Source: Pyxicephalus adspersus (taxonomy: Eukaryota; Chordata; Amphibia; Anura; Pyxicephalidae). Taken from it: 64,000 nucleotides of DNA. Shown piece by piece: positions 28,401-43,400 of this stretch. Both the position numbers and the translations under genes were made by a program. The DNA lies in NCBI RefSeq assembly GCF_032062135.1, contig NC_092860.1, positions 68,853,820-68,917,819 of the forward strand, given 5' to 3'. The notes under the pieces were generated by a model that was not told the origin of the DNA, made no database searches, and was given only the letters and a program-made list of their open reading frames with translations. Numbering within the stretch: the first letter of the stretch is position 1; each line of letters opens with the position of its first letter.

Positions 28401-31400
28401 GATCCCATGCTACATGCCTAAGGAGATCCTGACAATCCTGGAATGAAAGCACTCGGCATGGAGCTCAGCAGAATTGTGTCTATCTGGCCATGCACAAGCC
28501 ATGCCCCTTATTTCTAATAACCTTAGACCATTCAGAATATAAGTCATTACTCACTACTCTCTGGATGCGGTCTTTAAACCACTTCTCTGTCCATTTACAG
28601 AATAAATTTTCTAAACCTATTATCTCTAGCTTGCATATTAACAGTCTGTGGGGTACCATGTCAAACACTTTTGCAAAATCTAAGTACACTATATCACTTG
28701 CTACTCCACTTTCTACCTGTTTACTTCCTCTAAAAAAGAGAGTAAATTCCACTATGAAAAAACATGTAGCCACTTCAGGACAGCTTTCATACCACGTGTC
28801 TTGTCGAGATAGGCTTCTTATCACAGGAATCAAATAAGTGAAAATAGAAGGTAAGAATTAGGTTACAAGGAGGTCATCACAAGACCAATAGATTATAGAT
28901 CTATTGGGGATCGTCAAATTACAAGAATGCATTAAATGAATTCTCAGTTAATTTCCTCAAGGTCAATCTTAACTCTTCTCCCGAACCCACTTTTTTTTGC
29001 TTGGCTTCTCCAACCCTGAGGCTTTCAAACGATGGACTGAAAATAATTTCTTGTGTACCTATAATCTATTGACCCAGTCAGGGTTTCCTGGATATCCAGC
29101 ATTGGATTGTGACTTTTCTGTGCGGTGTCTCTTGTCTCATTTCTTTCACTTCTTTTTTTTCAACTTTATTTTTTATTATATGGATTTCCTAAAATCATTT
29201 GCTATTTGCTAGCAAATGTTTTGAATCCTGGACCAGATCCATTCCAGGTTTGCTGGATCACCCAGCTTCACTGATCAAACTGTATTCTCTCCAGCCAGAG
29301 CTTTAATAAATCAGGGCCTTTATGACTAAAATATAGAATAGATCCTCTTTGCTCTTGAAAGAATTTAACCTGAAGCTCTCTTTCCCACCTCGCAAAGAAT
29401 GCTGGTATAGAAAAATGTTGTCTCGGAGTCAAAAACATATGCGTGTACCCAAGTATGTAATAGCATTATTTGTCCACTTAAAAGAAAAATGCAGCACCAA
29501 ATCTCCCTTTAAAGTGGAACAAAGTGGAATAGACATCGCTTTTGATTTTTGTACATTTATTTTATAATTAGATATAGAACCATACAGCTTGACCTCCTGC
29601 AAAAGATTAGGTAATGTAATTAAAGAATCTTTAATATAAAACAGGAGGTCATCTGCGTAGGTTAGCTACTTTATTCGCCGTTATTACTTAAATGTTAGAA
29701 TTGGCTTTTACTTGTTTTTACTTGTCTTAAAAAAGGTTTAAAACCTAAAATAAAAAGTAATATGGAAAGAAGGCATCCCTGTCTTGTACTATTACTAATT
29801 GAAAAAGAATGAGAAAGCGTGCCATTTACCCAAACCTTTGCTGTAGGTGAAAAATATAATGCAAAAACCCAATCTAAAAAGTTTGAATCTTATATAGGAT
29901 AGAGTGGCCTTAAGAAAGGACCACTCTACCCTTTCAAAGCCTTGTTTATGTATAAAATCAATTAAATCTAATGTATGTATTGTATTATCTTGAGTTTCCC
30001 TAAAAGGTAGAAAAAACACTTCCAAAGAGACATTTGACCTGCCGCGATAGTAATGTAAGCTTCTACAAAATAAGGAGCTAGGATGGGGAAAAACTGTTTA
30101 TAATAATAAAGTGTAAGCCCATCCGATCCCAGTGCTTTCCCTGAGGCTGCCTTAGAAATGGCACTTTGCAACTCCTCTATTGTAATAGGTTTCTGTACTT
30201 GTTCTATATGATTTGCCGATATTTTTGGAAGACCTGATGTCCGTGAATATTCCTTAATCAGATTGACTTTAGAAATAGAAAAAGTGTAGTTCTTTTTGTC
30301 CTGAAAATTATATAAATATCTAAAAAAGAAGTGAAAAGGAGACCTTTTTTCCCTACGAGATATTTCTAAAGCCTTCCCACATTTATTTGCATGCTCTCAT
30401 AATAATATCTCCTACACTTAGCCATTTTAGACTATACTTTATATTGGCTCATTTGCTCTAATTTGCTCTCTCACATTAAGAAGTTGTTTCTCCATGACCA
30501 CTGTATATGCATGCTTGTGAAGGGTTTCTAGTCTATAAAGTTCTCTAAAAAGTTCTTTCTGTTCTGCCAAATGTTCCAGCTTAATCCTATTACCATGTTG
30601 AATTAACAGACCTTTCATATAACGTTTATGAGCCTCTCAAATCATCAGAGGATTATCAAGCGATGACTGATTCAATGCAAAATAGGAATGAAATTCCATT
30701 TCCAATGACTTATTAACTTCTGGTTTCTTTAATATTTGTTTATAAAGTTTCCAGTAATAGAATTTTAAAGATAATTGTGAGACTCATACCGTCAAAGATA
30801 TAGGAACATGATCAGAAAAGGTAATTACTCCAATTGTAAATTATCACTAAAGATTGGTGTTTAACTAAGAAAAAATCATTTCTTGAGTAGGTTTTGTGCA
30901 CCATGAAATAATAGGTATAATCTTGTGTGGAAGGATGTAAAATCCCCTAAATACCAACTAACGGATGATTATGAAATACCTTACTGTAAAAAATGGCATG
31001 CCCCCCTTAAGATGTCATTTAAAGGGTCTATGGCCAGATTAAAATCTCCTCCTAGTAATAAAGTGCCCTCTATAAACTCATCATGTCCGAGAAAGAAGAC
31101 AAATAGGATACTTGAATAGAATTAGGAAGATACACTGTTACTAATGTAAAGACTTAAGCATGTATGGTGCCTTTCACCATCAAAAATCAACTTTTATAAT
31201 TATTTCCTATCCCAAGGAGCTTTCATGGTAAGGATTTAGCTATCATAGCACTAACCCCCATAGATTTAGAATCTGGAGAGGAACTATGATAGGTCAAATG
31301 AAAATGCCTATTTCACAGGTTTTGTATCTTTTCATTCCTAAACTGTGTCTCCTGTAGTAAACGCAATATGACATTTTAGGCTATCTAAATCATGAGGAAC

Positions 31401-34400
31401 CTTTTTGTAGTAGAATAAGCCTGTTGACATTCAACGAGGTAAATTGTAATTTAGTCATTCTACTGAATATATGTTTAATCAAAATGTTATATTCAACCTA
31501 GTAAAGGCAAAAACAAAACCCCACCCAAAAATTTCTATACTTTCTTCATCCCTAACCAGCATGGTCGGAGCACCATAGTGGGTAAGGGTGGTATATGAGA
31601 CGGAAGAGCATCCCCTACTCTTAATTTAAGCCAAATCATGATAATAAAGCAAGCATCGCTTTTAAAACCTATATTATTGATCAATATAAAATGCAGCATA
31701 TATCATAAACCACCTTAAAGGTGTCATACCCAAACCATGCACAACAACAATTAGAAAAATTACACATGTGTACCAAAAGATATGTTCAAACTCTTGGGTG
31801 TCAGCACCCTCTAGTGGAGAGAAAAAATGTTCTTTTTGCTTTTTCCTGTGACACATACTGTGACATCAAGGCAGGATTGGAGGTGGAAGGGAGATATATT
31901 TGCCCAGGATTCCTCTTTTATGTGAAGTAATTTGCCCATGACCTCTCCTGTGTGAAGTAGCTGGTGGAAGACTCTCACCTGTGAGGTAATTAATGAAGAA
32001 GCACTGAGGGTGGGGATTTAACATAGAGCTCAGTCAGTAGTTCAGTTCTGCTTAGTGACACAGACAGGTGGTCTGTGTGAGGGAGCTCTGTGGAGAGACA
32101 AAGACGGGTTCTGTGTGAGGGAGCTCTGCTGAGAGGCACAGACAGGGGTTCTGTGTGAGGGAGCCCTGCTGAGAGACACAGACAGGGGTCTGTGTGAGGA
32201 AGCTCTCTGTTTGGCGATGCAGACAGTCGGTCTGTGTGAGTGAGCTCAAGTTGGTCTGTGTGAGTGAGCTCAAAAGTGAGTAGAAGGTTGCTGAAAGCTT
32301 GGTTTTGAGCTGATAGGGAGAAGCCTTCCAGCTGATAGACAGGGATGTCTGATGTATAGTAAGTGCAGGACAGGCAAGGTTTTCTTTTGCTGTTTTGTTA
32401 TTTAATCTGCAACCTTCAATAAACCTGGCTGCAAGCCAGTTTAAGGCTGATACCTTGGTGTGTGATCTGAGTTGGATGAACCAGACAAGTGTCCTTGACC
32501 CCAGCAAAGGCGATCCTGAGCGTAACCCCTCACAATACATATACACAAATTAGTGGTTAGGGGAAAAAAAGACCCCCCTTATTTCATCTTGAGCTCCAAG
32601 TGATATAAATCTAGTCTGTCAATTTTGACTTGTATTCTTTAACAAACCAAAAATATAACACATATCATAATCAGTCTATTTGACAATTAAGTAAACTGCG
32701 TTTTCACAAAAAAAAAAAAAGGAGGGAGACCCCCTTCTCCTTTTCCTTGGGATATCAATAATAACATAAAAACTGCACCCTTATTTATGTAATTTATGTG
32801 GTGTATGATAACTTGCTCTAACTAAAACAGGTTAGAGATATCATATCCCGCTAATTGTTTCAGTTAATTTGTCTTGTAATAAACTACATTTGACAAATCG
32901 TGATAATGAACAATAATATAATCCTGAAACAAAATACATAATATTAGGAATCTAACATGTTGTCAAATTATCAACTGTATTCACGGTCTGTTGACTTAGT
33001 TCCCTTTTTCTTCCCTCTCTTCTCCCTTTTCCCTCTTCTTTCTCTTTCATTTTTCCTTTCACTTTCCCCACATTTAACACCACCCACAAGTGAGGCAATA
33101 AAGCTGACTTGGATAGAAAAGTATAAAAAGGATACCACCTTTATCAACGTAGTAAACTAATAACTAACAAAGTCAACATAAATTGCTACATACTTTCAAA
33201 TAATCTAGCAGCGTTATGTGTCCAACCAGTCTTGCAGTTCAATAGCATCTACTCTCAGTAAAGTAAACAAATCAGGTAATTGAGAATACGTATGTAGAGC
33301 AAAGGAAGAACTTCCCTTGGAGATCAATAGATGAAATAGATAACCCCCCAAGAAGTAGCACCTACTTATCATAGTAAATCCAGTAACAGGTGTAGAGTAC
33401 GGTGCATCTCCAAAGTACAGCTGGAGACATCCGGGAGTAATTGAATCTGGGGTCCACCATAAACCACCGGTTCTTTTTCTTTTCATGAGGCTAAGGTTTC
33501 CTTATCATCTTTAGGCTTAGTCTACATGGACTTTTTCCCGAAGGTTTAACCTGAGGCCACATGTATGTGTAACCTGAAAGCCACATGCATTCCAATGGTC
33601 TAATCTACACCAGAATGTTTCCTTAAGGCACGTGTATGAGCTTTATCTTAAATGTCGCTTGCAACGTTTAAAAAATTAGAACGCTGCGTTAAAGCTGGAA
33701 AAAACCCAAAACACAGGAAAGCATGGGTAAACGCTTCCATTGATTTTAATGGAACGTTTTCCCGCATTTATAAGCACTTAAAATGCAAATGCGTTAAAAA
33801 CGCAGGAAAACATAAAAAAAAAGGGAAAAAAGCAGCATAGGCATGGTTTAAAACGCTAATAAAAGTGCATAAAAACGCATATAAGCGCAATAGGAATGTT
33901 TACATGCGTTTTTAAAAATGTCCGTGTAGACCCAGCTTTAGTAGGGAAAGCTGCCAGAATATTACCCAGATCAGAGGATACTTGATTGTTTTGCAATGAG
34001 GTAAAAGGGGGGGAAATATCCCCTTGTGATGCCTTTGGTGCTGCTCCAAGCAATAGTCTTGGGCTGTGGGAGGGACCAGGCACTGTATGAGCTGCCTGTC
34101 TCTGTGAAGTTGCTGCCCGTGAGGATGCCATCCCAGTTGTAAGCTGTGAAGCAGAATCTGCAGCAGCACCAATGGGGAAAAATCTAGTGAGTACTACGCT
34201 TGGCTGGGATGGATTTAGAAATCTTCTTGGAAGATTGTACAGTGATCTGAGCCCTGACAGCAGTCTCTATTACTTCAAATGCTTCTGATGGCAGGGAGCC
34301 CTGAGGCAGTGCATGCTCACTCCACCATCATGCAGCAACACCCCCTGGAAACAATCATTTGTTCTTTCACTTCTTTTGAGAGTAAATGTTTGAGTAGACC

Positions 34401-37400
34401 TACCACACCAGGTTTAATTTCACTACCATACATTCAGTTGACAGCAGTCCCATCCTGACTTTTAATGTCCTATGTGCATGTTTTTCTAAATGAGACTTGG
34501 GTAGGACAATTTGGTTGAAGCGTACCTAAACTCATTATTTTACTTTACATAGAATAATATTCACAAGAGTAGACGGCTCTCTTTTATTTTCCCCATTCAC
34601 AGCAGCTACATCACCTGATCTCGCACCTTCGCAGTGCGAGATCGGTGATAAAGAAAGAAGGCTGAGGAAAAAGACAAAAGGGAAGAAGGCGGTGCCCGGG
34701 GCTTCCTCCATGCTAAGGTGAAGAGGAATTCCAGGACGACGCAGGACCGGACCGTGGGAAGGACCAGCGCCATCGAGGGACCTGCAGGGTTAAAGGTAAG
34801 TGTCATTTTTGTTTTTAGTTTAGTTCTGCTTTAACTGTTTCTTCCTGTTGCCATTCATGCTCAAAATGCATGTGTATAAAATTATGCTTCGTTAGTATTT
34901 GACACCAACTGGATCAGCTCATCTTAACCATACCTCACCCCCATTTCACCTCTAATCAAATGTACATCCATATCACAACCGTTTATCATAAAAAAATCAT
35001 GTACATTTCAGTCTCATTAATCTTTCAACACATTTTGCAGGATATGCTGCCTCATGAAAAAATGATGAGGCTGGAAAATCCAGATTTACCTAGAATAAAA
35101 TTAACATTAAACTTACAATGATTATCCAATTGTGAAAATAACATACCTAATTCAAGAAAATACAAAAATAGATGATATTAGTGATACTTACATCATATTC
35201 TTCATGTTCAATAGAACAAAATGGGATGTCAGATAGAGTAGGACAGATAGCACCGGGATCCACAGATGGCTGAGTGATGTTTAGTACCTATTTATTTGCA
35301 TCAAATGCACACTGGCATCGATGTAACACCATTTTTCCTTATTGCTACTGGTTTTATTACATGATATTATTGTTCTGTGGTATCTAACTTTATTTAACAC
35401 AAATTAAAATAAAGCATAGTTTTTTATGGTATCATTACATCATATTAAAGGATGTCTCAACTTGCAAATTTTGGAATTTCCTTCAGACATAATGATTGTA
35501 TGTTTATGGTGTGTACCAGAGAAGATATAACTTAGCATTCTGACCTTTGTTTTTAACATAGGAAAGAGAAGATGGATCGAGAATCACTACTCCGAACGAA
35601 AGCAATGCGAGAAAGGGAGGAAAAGCTAAAAATGAAGAAGTATAATTATACTGTTCTGAGAATCAGATTTCCAGATGGGTATTTACTTCAAGGTTAGCAT
35701 TTTTTTCTGTTTCTGCACAATAGAAATAGGGAAACCTCCTCTAAAGTTTATCTAAAGTATGGTATTGATAGAAGTGGCATATCTTAAAATTTCTACCATA
35801 AAGAGCATAACAGACAGGAATTAAATTTACTTTAATCATATTGGTGCCTCATAACTTTTTTTAATCTCTATTTATTAATGTCAATCAAAAGAGAAATACA
35901 GTTACAGCAAACAGAGTTGTACAGGAGTATCAAGTAACAATTAAAAGAGGTAATGCAGCAAAAGCAGACAACACCATGTTCGTCACATATTGATGCAGAG
36001 TGGTCCAAGAAAACACAATGGCACCGAAGGCAAGCAGAAGATGAAGTGCTTATAACCCTTAAGCATGTGAGGGACTATCCTAGCAATAAGTAATATGTAA
36101 CACAGTGTATTGTAATGATAGCAGAAAGGTTCATCGACATACATAACTGGCCTGTAAAGGTTTGAAATATGGGGGGGAAACAAATGTATAGAGAAAAGGT
36201 GGCAGGGAAGGAGGGTAGACCGTATTACTCTTAAGGACAATTTTGTGTGATCCCTCCAGTAAGAGAGAGGATGGTGAGAATGATAGGGTGGTTACCGTCA
36301 AATTATCTAGGTAAGTTTCAGGAAGAATGTCAAAAACATTGATGCAACTACGTTTTATTGGCTGGCCTTTGTGTATCTATAAAGCCTTCCCAGATGTAAA
36401 AAAAAAAAAAATGTTGAGTGAGGGTGTCTTGGTGGGAGGATGCCTCAAATATGAAATATGAAATAAGTTTGAAACCGCCGACCATTTATTGTTAAAGATA
36501 AAACCCTGAAATGGTTGACAAAAATAATTGACAGTATTGTGAGAGAGAAAGGAATGAAAATTTTGGGAATGCCACTATTTTTTTTTAAGCCACCCTACCC
36601 ATGGGAGACAGGGTGAGGGAAGTCCATCTTTTAAGGTTATTTATTTATTTACTTTAACATTGTAGTTTTTAATTAAGGTTTTTATTATGAAAAACTACAA
36701 AGATACAAAGAATATATTATAAAAGTTCATCTTTGTTTTTAAAGTTATCTTTAATGTTTGTAGAGCAAGCAAGAAATTGACAGTATATAAATGTGCTGTG
36801 TAGCAAAGATCTGATTTGGCCTATTGAACAGGGTACAGAAAGCTTCAAAGAGGTGTATGTTTTGAGTATAGGTACACAGCTATCTTCAAAGTTGATTGTG
36901 CAGCCTAAAATCTCTTGAAAGTGTTAAAAAAAAATTCATGTTACTAAGCAATGCAAAGATTGGATTGGAAATAACAGGAGAATGTTGTCCGCAAAGGCCA
37001 TCAAATTGACTTCCGTGGGTCCAAATTATAGCTATAGGCCTGTTAACTGAGAGTTGGAGGGTAGAAATTGTAATAGAAGCTCCAAGACCAAGGTAAATAG
37101 GGCAAACCTGGCAGGTTCCTCTATGCATTAGCATTGGACAGGTAAGATAATTATTAACAATCAAAGAGGTTGTTGGCGTGGATGTTGGCCTATTTAAAAT
37201 AGGCACATAAATTGTTGCCAAAGGCTGTATGAGCCAAAGCCCCATGAGGACAGGGCTATAGGAGGAACAAAGTGTATAACTAAAGTCCCCAAGAAATTAT
37301 GATATAGGCCAGCAAAGAGAATTTGTAGTATAGGCACAAAAAATTGAGCATTGGGGCCCATGGCAGCAAACAAGTTGAGAAGGGAGTATACTTCCACCTG

Positions 37401-40400
37401 GATACTGATCCTCATCAAAATGGACTGGGAGCATGGGTCTAGCTGAGAATCCAATACACGGAAGGGCAACAACCTGGGGAAGATGATGGCAACTTCTCTC
37501 TTCTTTAAAGAATATGAGGTAGAGAAAATATCAACTACCCACTATCCTGGGAAGTGTAGGGTGTCTTCTGTTTTTGTGTTTAAGTATCCTGAAGGAATGC
37601 CATGTCTGGATGAAAGAAACAAAAGATGTGTAGTCATTTCACCTGCATGGAAAAGGGAGAAAGGGCCAAGGATGTCAACTACATTGTATGTGTTTTAAGT
37701 GGATTTAGAAAGATGAAATTTCTGTAAAAAGAGAAGTGGAAGGTGGTTGATCAATTTTAGCAAAGATACAACATTTAGAAAATGTGGGGGTACAGTAGAA
37801 GGAGCAATAAGGAAAATAATAGCAAAATAACAAACATTCCTAAACTTAGGGAAGGCACAATACTTATGAAACAAGAAAACATGGATCATGTACAATTGTG
37901 GAGAGTACCATTGCAGCAAAAGTAATAACAAGACAAAAAAAAACAACTAACAACTAATGCATAAGATTGACGAGAAACCTGTTCCATGATACCAGTATCT
38001 CAATGGGGACAAGAGGCAAAAACAGGCTTATCATATTGTAAAGGTTTAGCTCAAATGTTGGGTACAGAGCCATATCTGGATCCTGAGTATAATAGGTCAT
38101 AGTGGATGTTACAACTGATGAGAAATTTGCAGATTGAGGATAGAGCTTTCTGTTGTTGTGATACAATGGCCCAAATTTTTATGACCATTAACGGAATTCC
38201 GTTATATGCAGATAATAGAAGTTATGGATAATAGAACATTTTCAAAAACCGCATGCGGTTTAGCAGTAGGTTTTGGCTTTTCCATGCCTAGCCTTTTTGG
38301 CTTATTCAATATTGCATGGGGGGCAGGGTTCCAACTAAAGAGTGTTCATGAGGTCCACCATTAGGAAGTGGTCATTAGCTTTAAATGGGTCTGGGATTCC
38401 CAAGAAGATAGTGAAGAGAGAAGGAATTTCTGCGAATTAATGGTAGAATAATGTTCAATAAATTGGTCTTCCTTATCGCTGAATCTATGGGCCTGATTTA
38501 CTAAAGCTCTTCCAAGGCTTGAGAGGATTCACCTTCATCAGAGAAACCAGCTCCATTCCATATTTTTTGGATCACTCAGCTCTTCCGATAAGTCCTTTGC
38601 GCTCCAGTCTTGGAGAGTTTTAATAAATCAGACCCTATGTCCCAGTTCAGATATGCAAAAGGTAGTGATCTGTTGTAGAGCTCAGTCAATTATACCATTG
38701 AACTGGGAGGGTTCTGAGACAGGAGCAACATGAGACTCGGAGGATGTTGGGATGTGAAAGGTGGTAAAAGTTCCGGTCAGTGGAACTGGCATCAAGATTT
38801 TTGCTTTGCTGTGCTTTCCCATGGCTTGTGACGTGGGGAGAGTAACGTATTTCTGCATGCCTCACTGAGCCTCAGCATAGTGAAGCAAACCATGAAAAAA
38901 ATGTCCTTTCACAAGGGTAAAAGATATGTAAAAGCAGTGACAAGGAGTGTGAAGAAGAAGGTTTAGCCAACAGAGTAGGAGGTCAATGCTAAAAATGTAG
39001 CATTGCAGTCCAATATTGGTTCAGGTGCTAAACAGATTCTGCAAATGCGAGCATTGCCTAAACTCGATGACATTTCAAATGTTTTTATCTTTTGAAATAA
39101 GCCATATCCAAATTTTCTGAAATGTCACCTCCTATTCGGAAAGTCTGTTTTAACATATATGTAGGCAGGGGAGAGTTTGGGACCCTTGCCATATTAACCC
39201 AGGATGGGGATAATATAAGGGGGAGTATGCTGGTTGTCACACTTTCCTCTTCCCCTCTAAAGTGCAGGTTTCTTTCTCCTGCGCATGCGGGCGGTCCTGA
39301 CACTGGGCGTTCCTTCATTCCTAAAATGTATAGGCTTCGTCCAACTTGCTGGCCAATCACGAAATAGCCTCTTAACCATCCCTGGCTATTTAGCTAGCTC
39401 ACACACCTCTCTGTGTTTGTACAATGTGTCTCCATTGTGCCGTGGCCCTAGTTCTGTTGAGCTATTTCCTGTTCACCTGGTGCTTAATTCAATGTTTCCT
39501 CTGTCCAGCTCCTGCAATAACCCCTCGTTGTCCAGTCTGTTGGTTCCCAGACAACTTTCCTGTGCTGTTCCAGTGTTCCTGTCTGTCTGTGGATATCCCT
39601 GAGTTATCTGTGCCTCCTGTTGCTTCCAGTGTCTCCTGTGTTCCCTGTGCCTGCAGTGGCCCCTGTGTCACTGGTGTCTGTCTTCTGTATCCCTGGCAAT
39701 TGACCCTTGGCGTGTGATCTGGCCTATTTTGATTGCAGCCTGCCTCGACCCTGGCCTTCTTTGACTATCCTTCTGCTTTGTGATTCGGTACCATGCTTCA
39801 TATTGCCCACCTTGGTGTACCCAAGGACCACAACCTAGCAGTACCCAGAGGCGCAACATCCTCACTATCAGAGGCTCTGGAGAAGACCTGGTTACTGCCT
39901 AGACTCTGCGCCTTGGCCCTTCTCAGGGCTCACACTACCTCCTTACAAGCCATAGCGCCCCCTAGTAGCCCTGTCTCCCTGAGCGTGACACTTTCCAAAG
40001 ACATTAGAGAGTCATTACCTTCTACAATTACATTTGCAATTTTAAAATGAAGTCCCTCAAGCTCAGGCACAATCATGCTCAAATTCAACACTGAAGTGCA
40101 GCACGACCACAGCATATAATACAAATTTAGTATTATTGAATATTGTATGTTTATTGCACAGATTATAAAGAAAAAGAGTTTTATAAGTAGTTTTTCTTGA
40201 CGTGAACCTGTTGTCATCCAGCTTATAGTACTAGGTATTAGACACACAAGACAGAGGACAGACAATTACAGAGTCAAGGACAAATCAAAGGTTAGGATGG
40301 GCAGTGAGCAGTAAGTGTTAGAAACAGGTAAGAAATGCAACAGGGAGGTATTTGGGAATCACAGAAACAGAGTTGGTGCTTGTGGGAACAGAAGACAGAA

Positions 40401-43400
40401 GAGGACACAGGAGGTATGCAGGACATTAAGGGTCATAGAAGGTTCTACGATCACTGGAGGTCACAGTAGGTGCTTGGGGTCACTGAGAGCACAGAAAGTC
40501 ACTAGGGCACTTTAGGTCACAGGTGACACACCAGTAAAGGGTTTGGTGCTGGAGTAGCTTGGATGCTGAGTTACAGGATTGCTTTGCATTTAAATGCCAA
40601 GACCAATTTCCCAGTCCATCCCTATTGATTTGTTGTGGTGACAGTGCTCTGGGACAAAACTGTTAAGTGCAGTTAGGCTTGCACTTACTGCATGCAGAGG
40701 AGAACTATCTTTGGAATAAGGAAGGAAGAGCATGACATAATGGGGTCTCCTCAGCTGTCTGGGTTCTAGTTTTAAAGGAAATCAGGGATGAAGTGCCATC
40801 ATTTTAAACATAAAATGAACCAAAAAATTCAAAGAGGGAACCTAGGATATTTCTTTAGGAACATAACCCTTTCAAACAAAAATATACTGACTTCTTCCTT
40901 AGAAGAAGGTGAAGTCCTGAATTTTGAACTTAAATTCTTACCAAGGACTTGAACCTAGAGAAGTTATTCTACTAGATAAAAATTCTACTTGAATTCAACT
41001 TGAATGTTCCACTATCATTTTGTAAGGTGCTTTTACGTGGTAGACCTTCTCAACTAGAATTCAGGTAGAATCAGGCATTGTTTTAGGGGGGGACAAAACA
41101 CATGTAATTAGTAAAGAGGTTAATTTTCATCAAAATGTGGGTATTGTTATTAAAAATATTGAATACTTTATATTGTTATGACATTTGTAATGTTTTTAAA
41201 TTTTCATTTAATATACCCCCCCCCCCAAAAAAAAAAAAAAAAAAAAAAAAGAGTGGTGTCTTTATTAGGCTTAGGACCTTAATGAATAGAAAATGGGGGC
41301 TGTGAACATGTGTGTGTTTTTCCTCTCTCCTATCATCTGGAATTAGGTTTGCCAAAAAGGAAGGGGGCAAAAAAGCAAGTAACTCGACAATGCGAACCCT
41401 TGTTGTGACAGTCTGCAGGTAGGAAGCTAATTTGCAATCTGGAGAGCCTCCCTTTTGCTGGATTAGCTGTATGCATGTCAACAATGACATCCGCTCTGCC
41501 CACGTGGTTGGATTTCTTGTCATTGCATTCAACCAGGCAAGCTGGAAACAGCTGTCCTTGGCTGGCCTTTTGCATGGTTGTCTAAACAAATAAAAACAAT
41601 GATCCTGTAAACTCTATTGACATTATTTTTGTTTGTTCAGCCAATCAAGCAAGAGGGCAGCCAAATACAACTGTCTCTGGCTCTTCAGTTGTATACAATG
41701 ACAATAGCTCCGACCACATGGATGGAGCTCATGTTGTTGTTTACAAGGGAGAAGCCATAGGTGTGGGAGTAAAAAATTTGAAAAAGACATACTCCGCATA
41801 ACATAGTCCTTCACATCCTTTGATTTGATTTGAATTGATTTTTGGTTCTGTAACCAATAGGAGCGCAACAGGAAAGTGCTAGTCAGCTTAATTCCAGGAT
41901 TTCCAGAGAGCTGGATTCATGGACTGAACAAAGAAGTTTATTACTCAACAATGGTTGCTCCAGGGTTTTACCCAAAGTAAACATTGTAGAGTGAATAATG
42001 AATACTGGCTTGAGTTGATTCCTGAACATCAAAACAATAAAAATTGGTATTGGCTCTGGAATTATTGAATCCGGGCCAGATTGATAGAAATAGGGTGATG
42101 ATAGAAAATAAAATGAGAGGGTGTGTGGTTAGTCTTTGGCGTCATGAGAAGCTTTTTCAGTAGAGCTCCTGCAGCCCTTTTGCTTTATTCCATGATCATC
42201 GGTCTAGTAACCCTCCACAAGATAACAAAGAACCAGCAGAAAAGTAAGACTACTACATGTTCCTGCATCATTGGTGGTATTGACAGCAGTCACAGGCATT
42301 GGAAGAAGATCCATTTTTTTTTTCCACCACAGACTGACTCAGTTCTTTCCTGGCCACCCTCTACACCTGGTCAGATTAGCCCCCTTGTTCAGACGGGGAA
42401 GTGAGGACTTGAAAGCTGCCCTCTTGACAAAATTCAACAGTTTTTTGGAATTTTTGCCTTGCTCCCTTATTGAGATTGATAGAACCCACTGGACACTAGG
42501 ACTGAGGTCATCTTACCATCATAGACCCAGAAATGTGATTAGTAGGGTCCATTTCCTAATGAATCTATTATGCAAGCAGACTGGGAAAAGAGTCCCATAC
42601 AAGTAGATTGGTCGTAATTCTTCTTTCATCTAGATTTATCAAAAAAGACCCTTCAGTTTATGCGAATGCCGAAATCACTTGTAGATAAGCTAGATAAGAT
42701 AACAGCAGATCACTACTAGAGCTTCCCTTTTCCAATGGATAACGAGAAATGGAGGGTACTTAAACTATGTAAAAATTTCTGCAGAATTTCCTGGTGTCTT
42801 CACTTTCCTCAACATAGAATCTTCCTTTTCTATATTAACTGCACACTTGACTCCTGCAACCTGCTCCTCCCAGGCCTCCTTTAATCACTGTGGACTGACT
42901 CTCCACACTTATGCTGACCATCCTTTAGCCTGTGCCTTACCCGAGACACTTGCTGCTTTTCAACTTTACTGGTCTTCTATGGACCTGCCTGTAATAAACC
43001 TTGTTCTGTAGTGGCTTGGCATCAGTGATTTTTTCGTCAAGAATCTATGCTCAGTGTGCTTTTATTATGTCCGTTCTCTTTCTCTTTAATATAGAGTATG
43101 TAAGAGTTACTATGCCCTGATTGGTACTGTTAATTACTGCCAAAGATCATACATTTAGAGTGTTGAACCCAGAAATTTTTTAAGCCAGGTGGGAAGAAAT
43201 TGTAGGTGGGTGGCAGCCCCTGTATTGTGATCCAACTCTTCAGTAACCACCCATAAACAGCCAGGTGGTTACTGAAAAGTGTTGAGTGGTGCGCCCGGCT
43301 AAAAGGGGCTGGGGAGAACACTAATTTAGTTTATAAAGTTTACTTGTTTATTGCTATAGATTTGATATATTACCTAGATCATGGTTCTTTTTGTACTGTG

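Noticed and set aside
32052..32546. 164-codon minus-strand frame with SLTQT repeats
   Set aside because: The repeats are the LTR minisatellite read in one frame; no conserved domain.
33652..33840. Lys-rich 62-codon frame
   Set aside because: Composition effect of the AAAACGC-rich MITE interior.
34016..34131. Separate small gene on the minus strand
   Set aside because: No conserved domain or splice context; best explained as decayed LINE ORF1.
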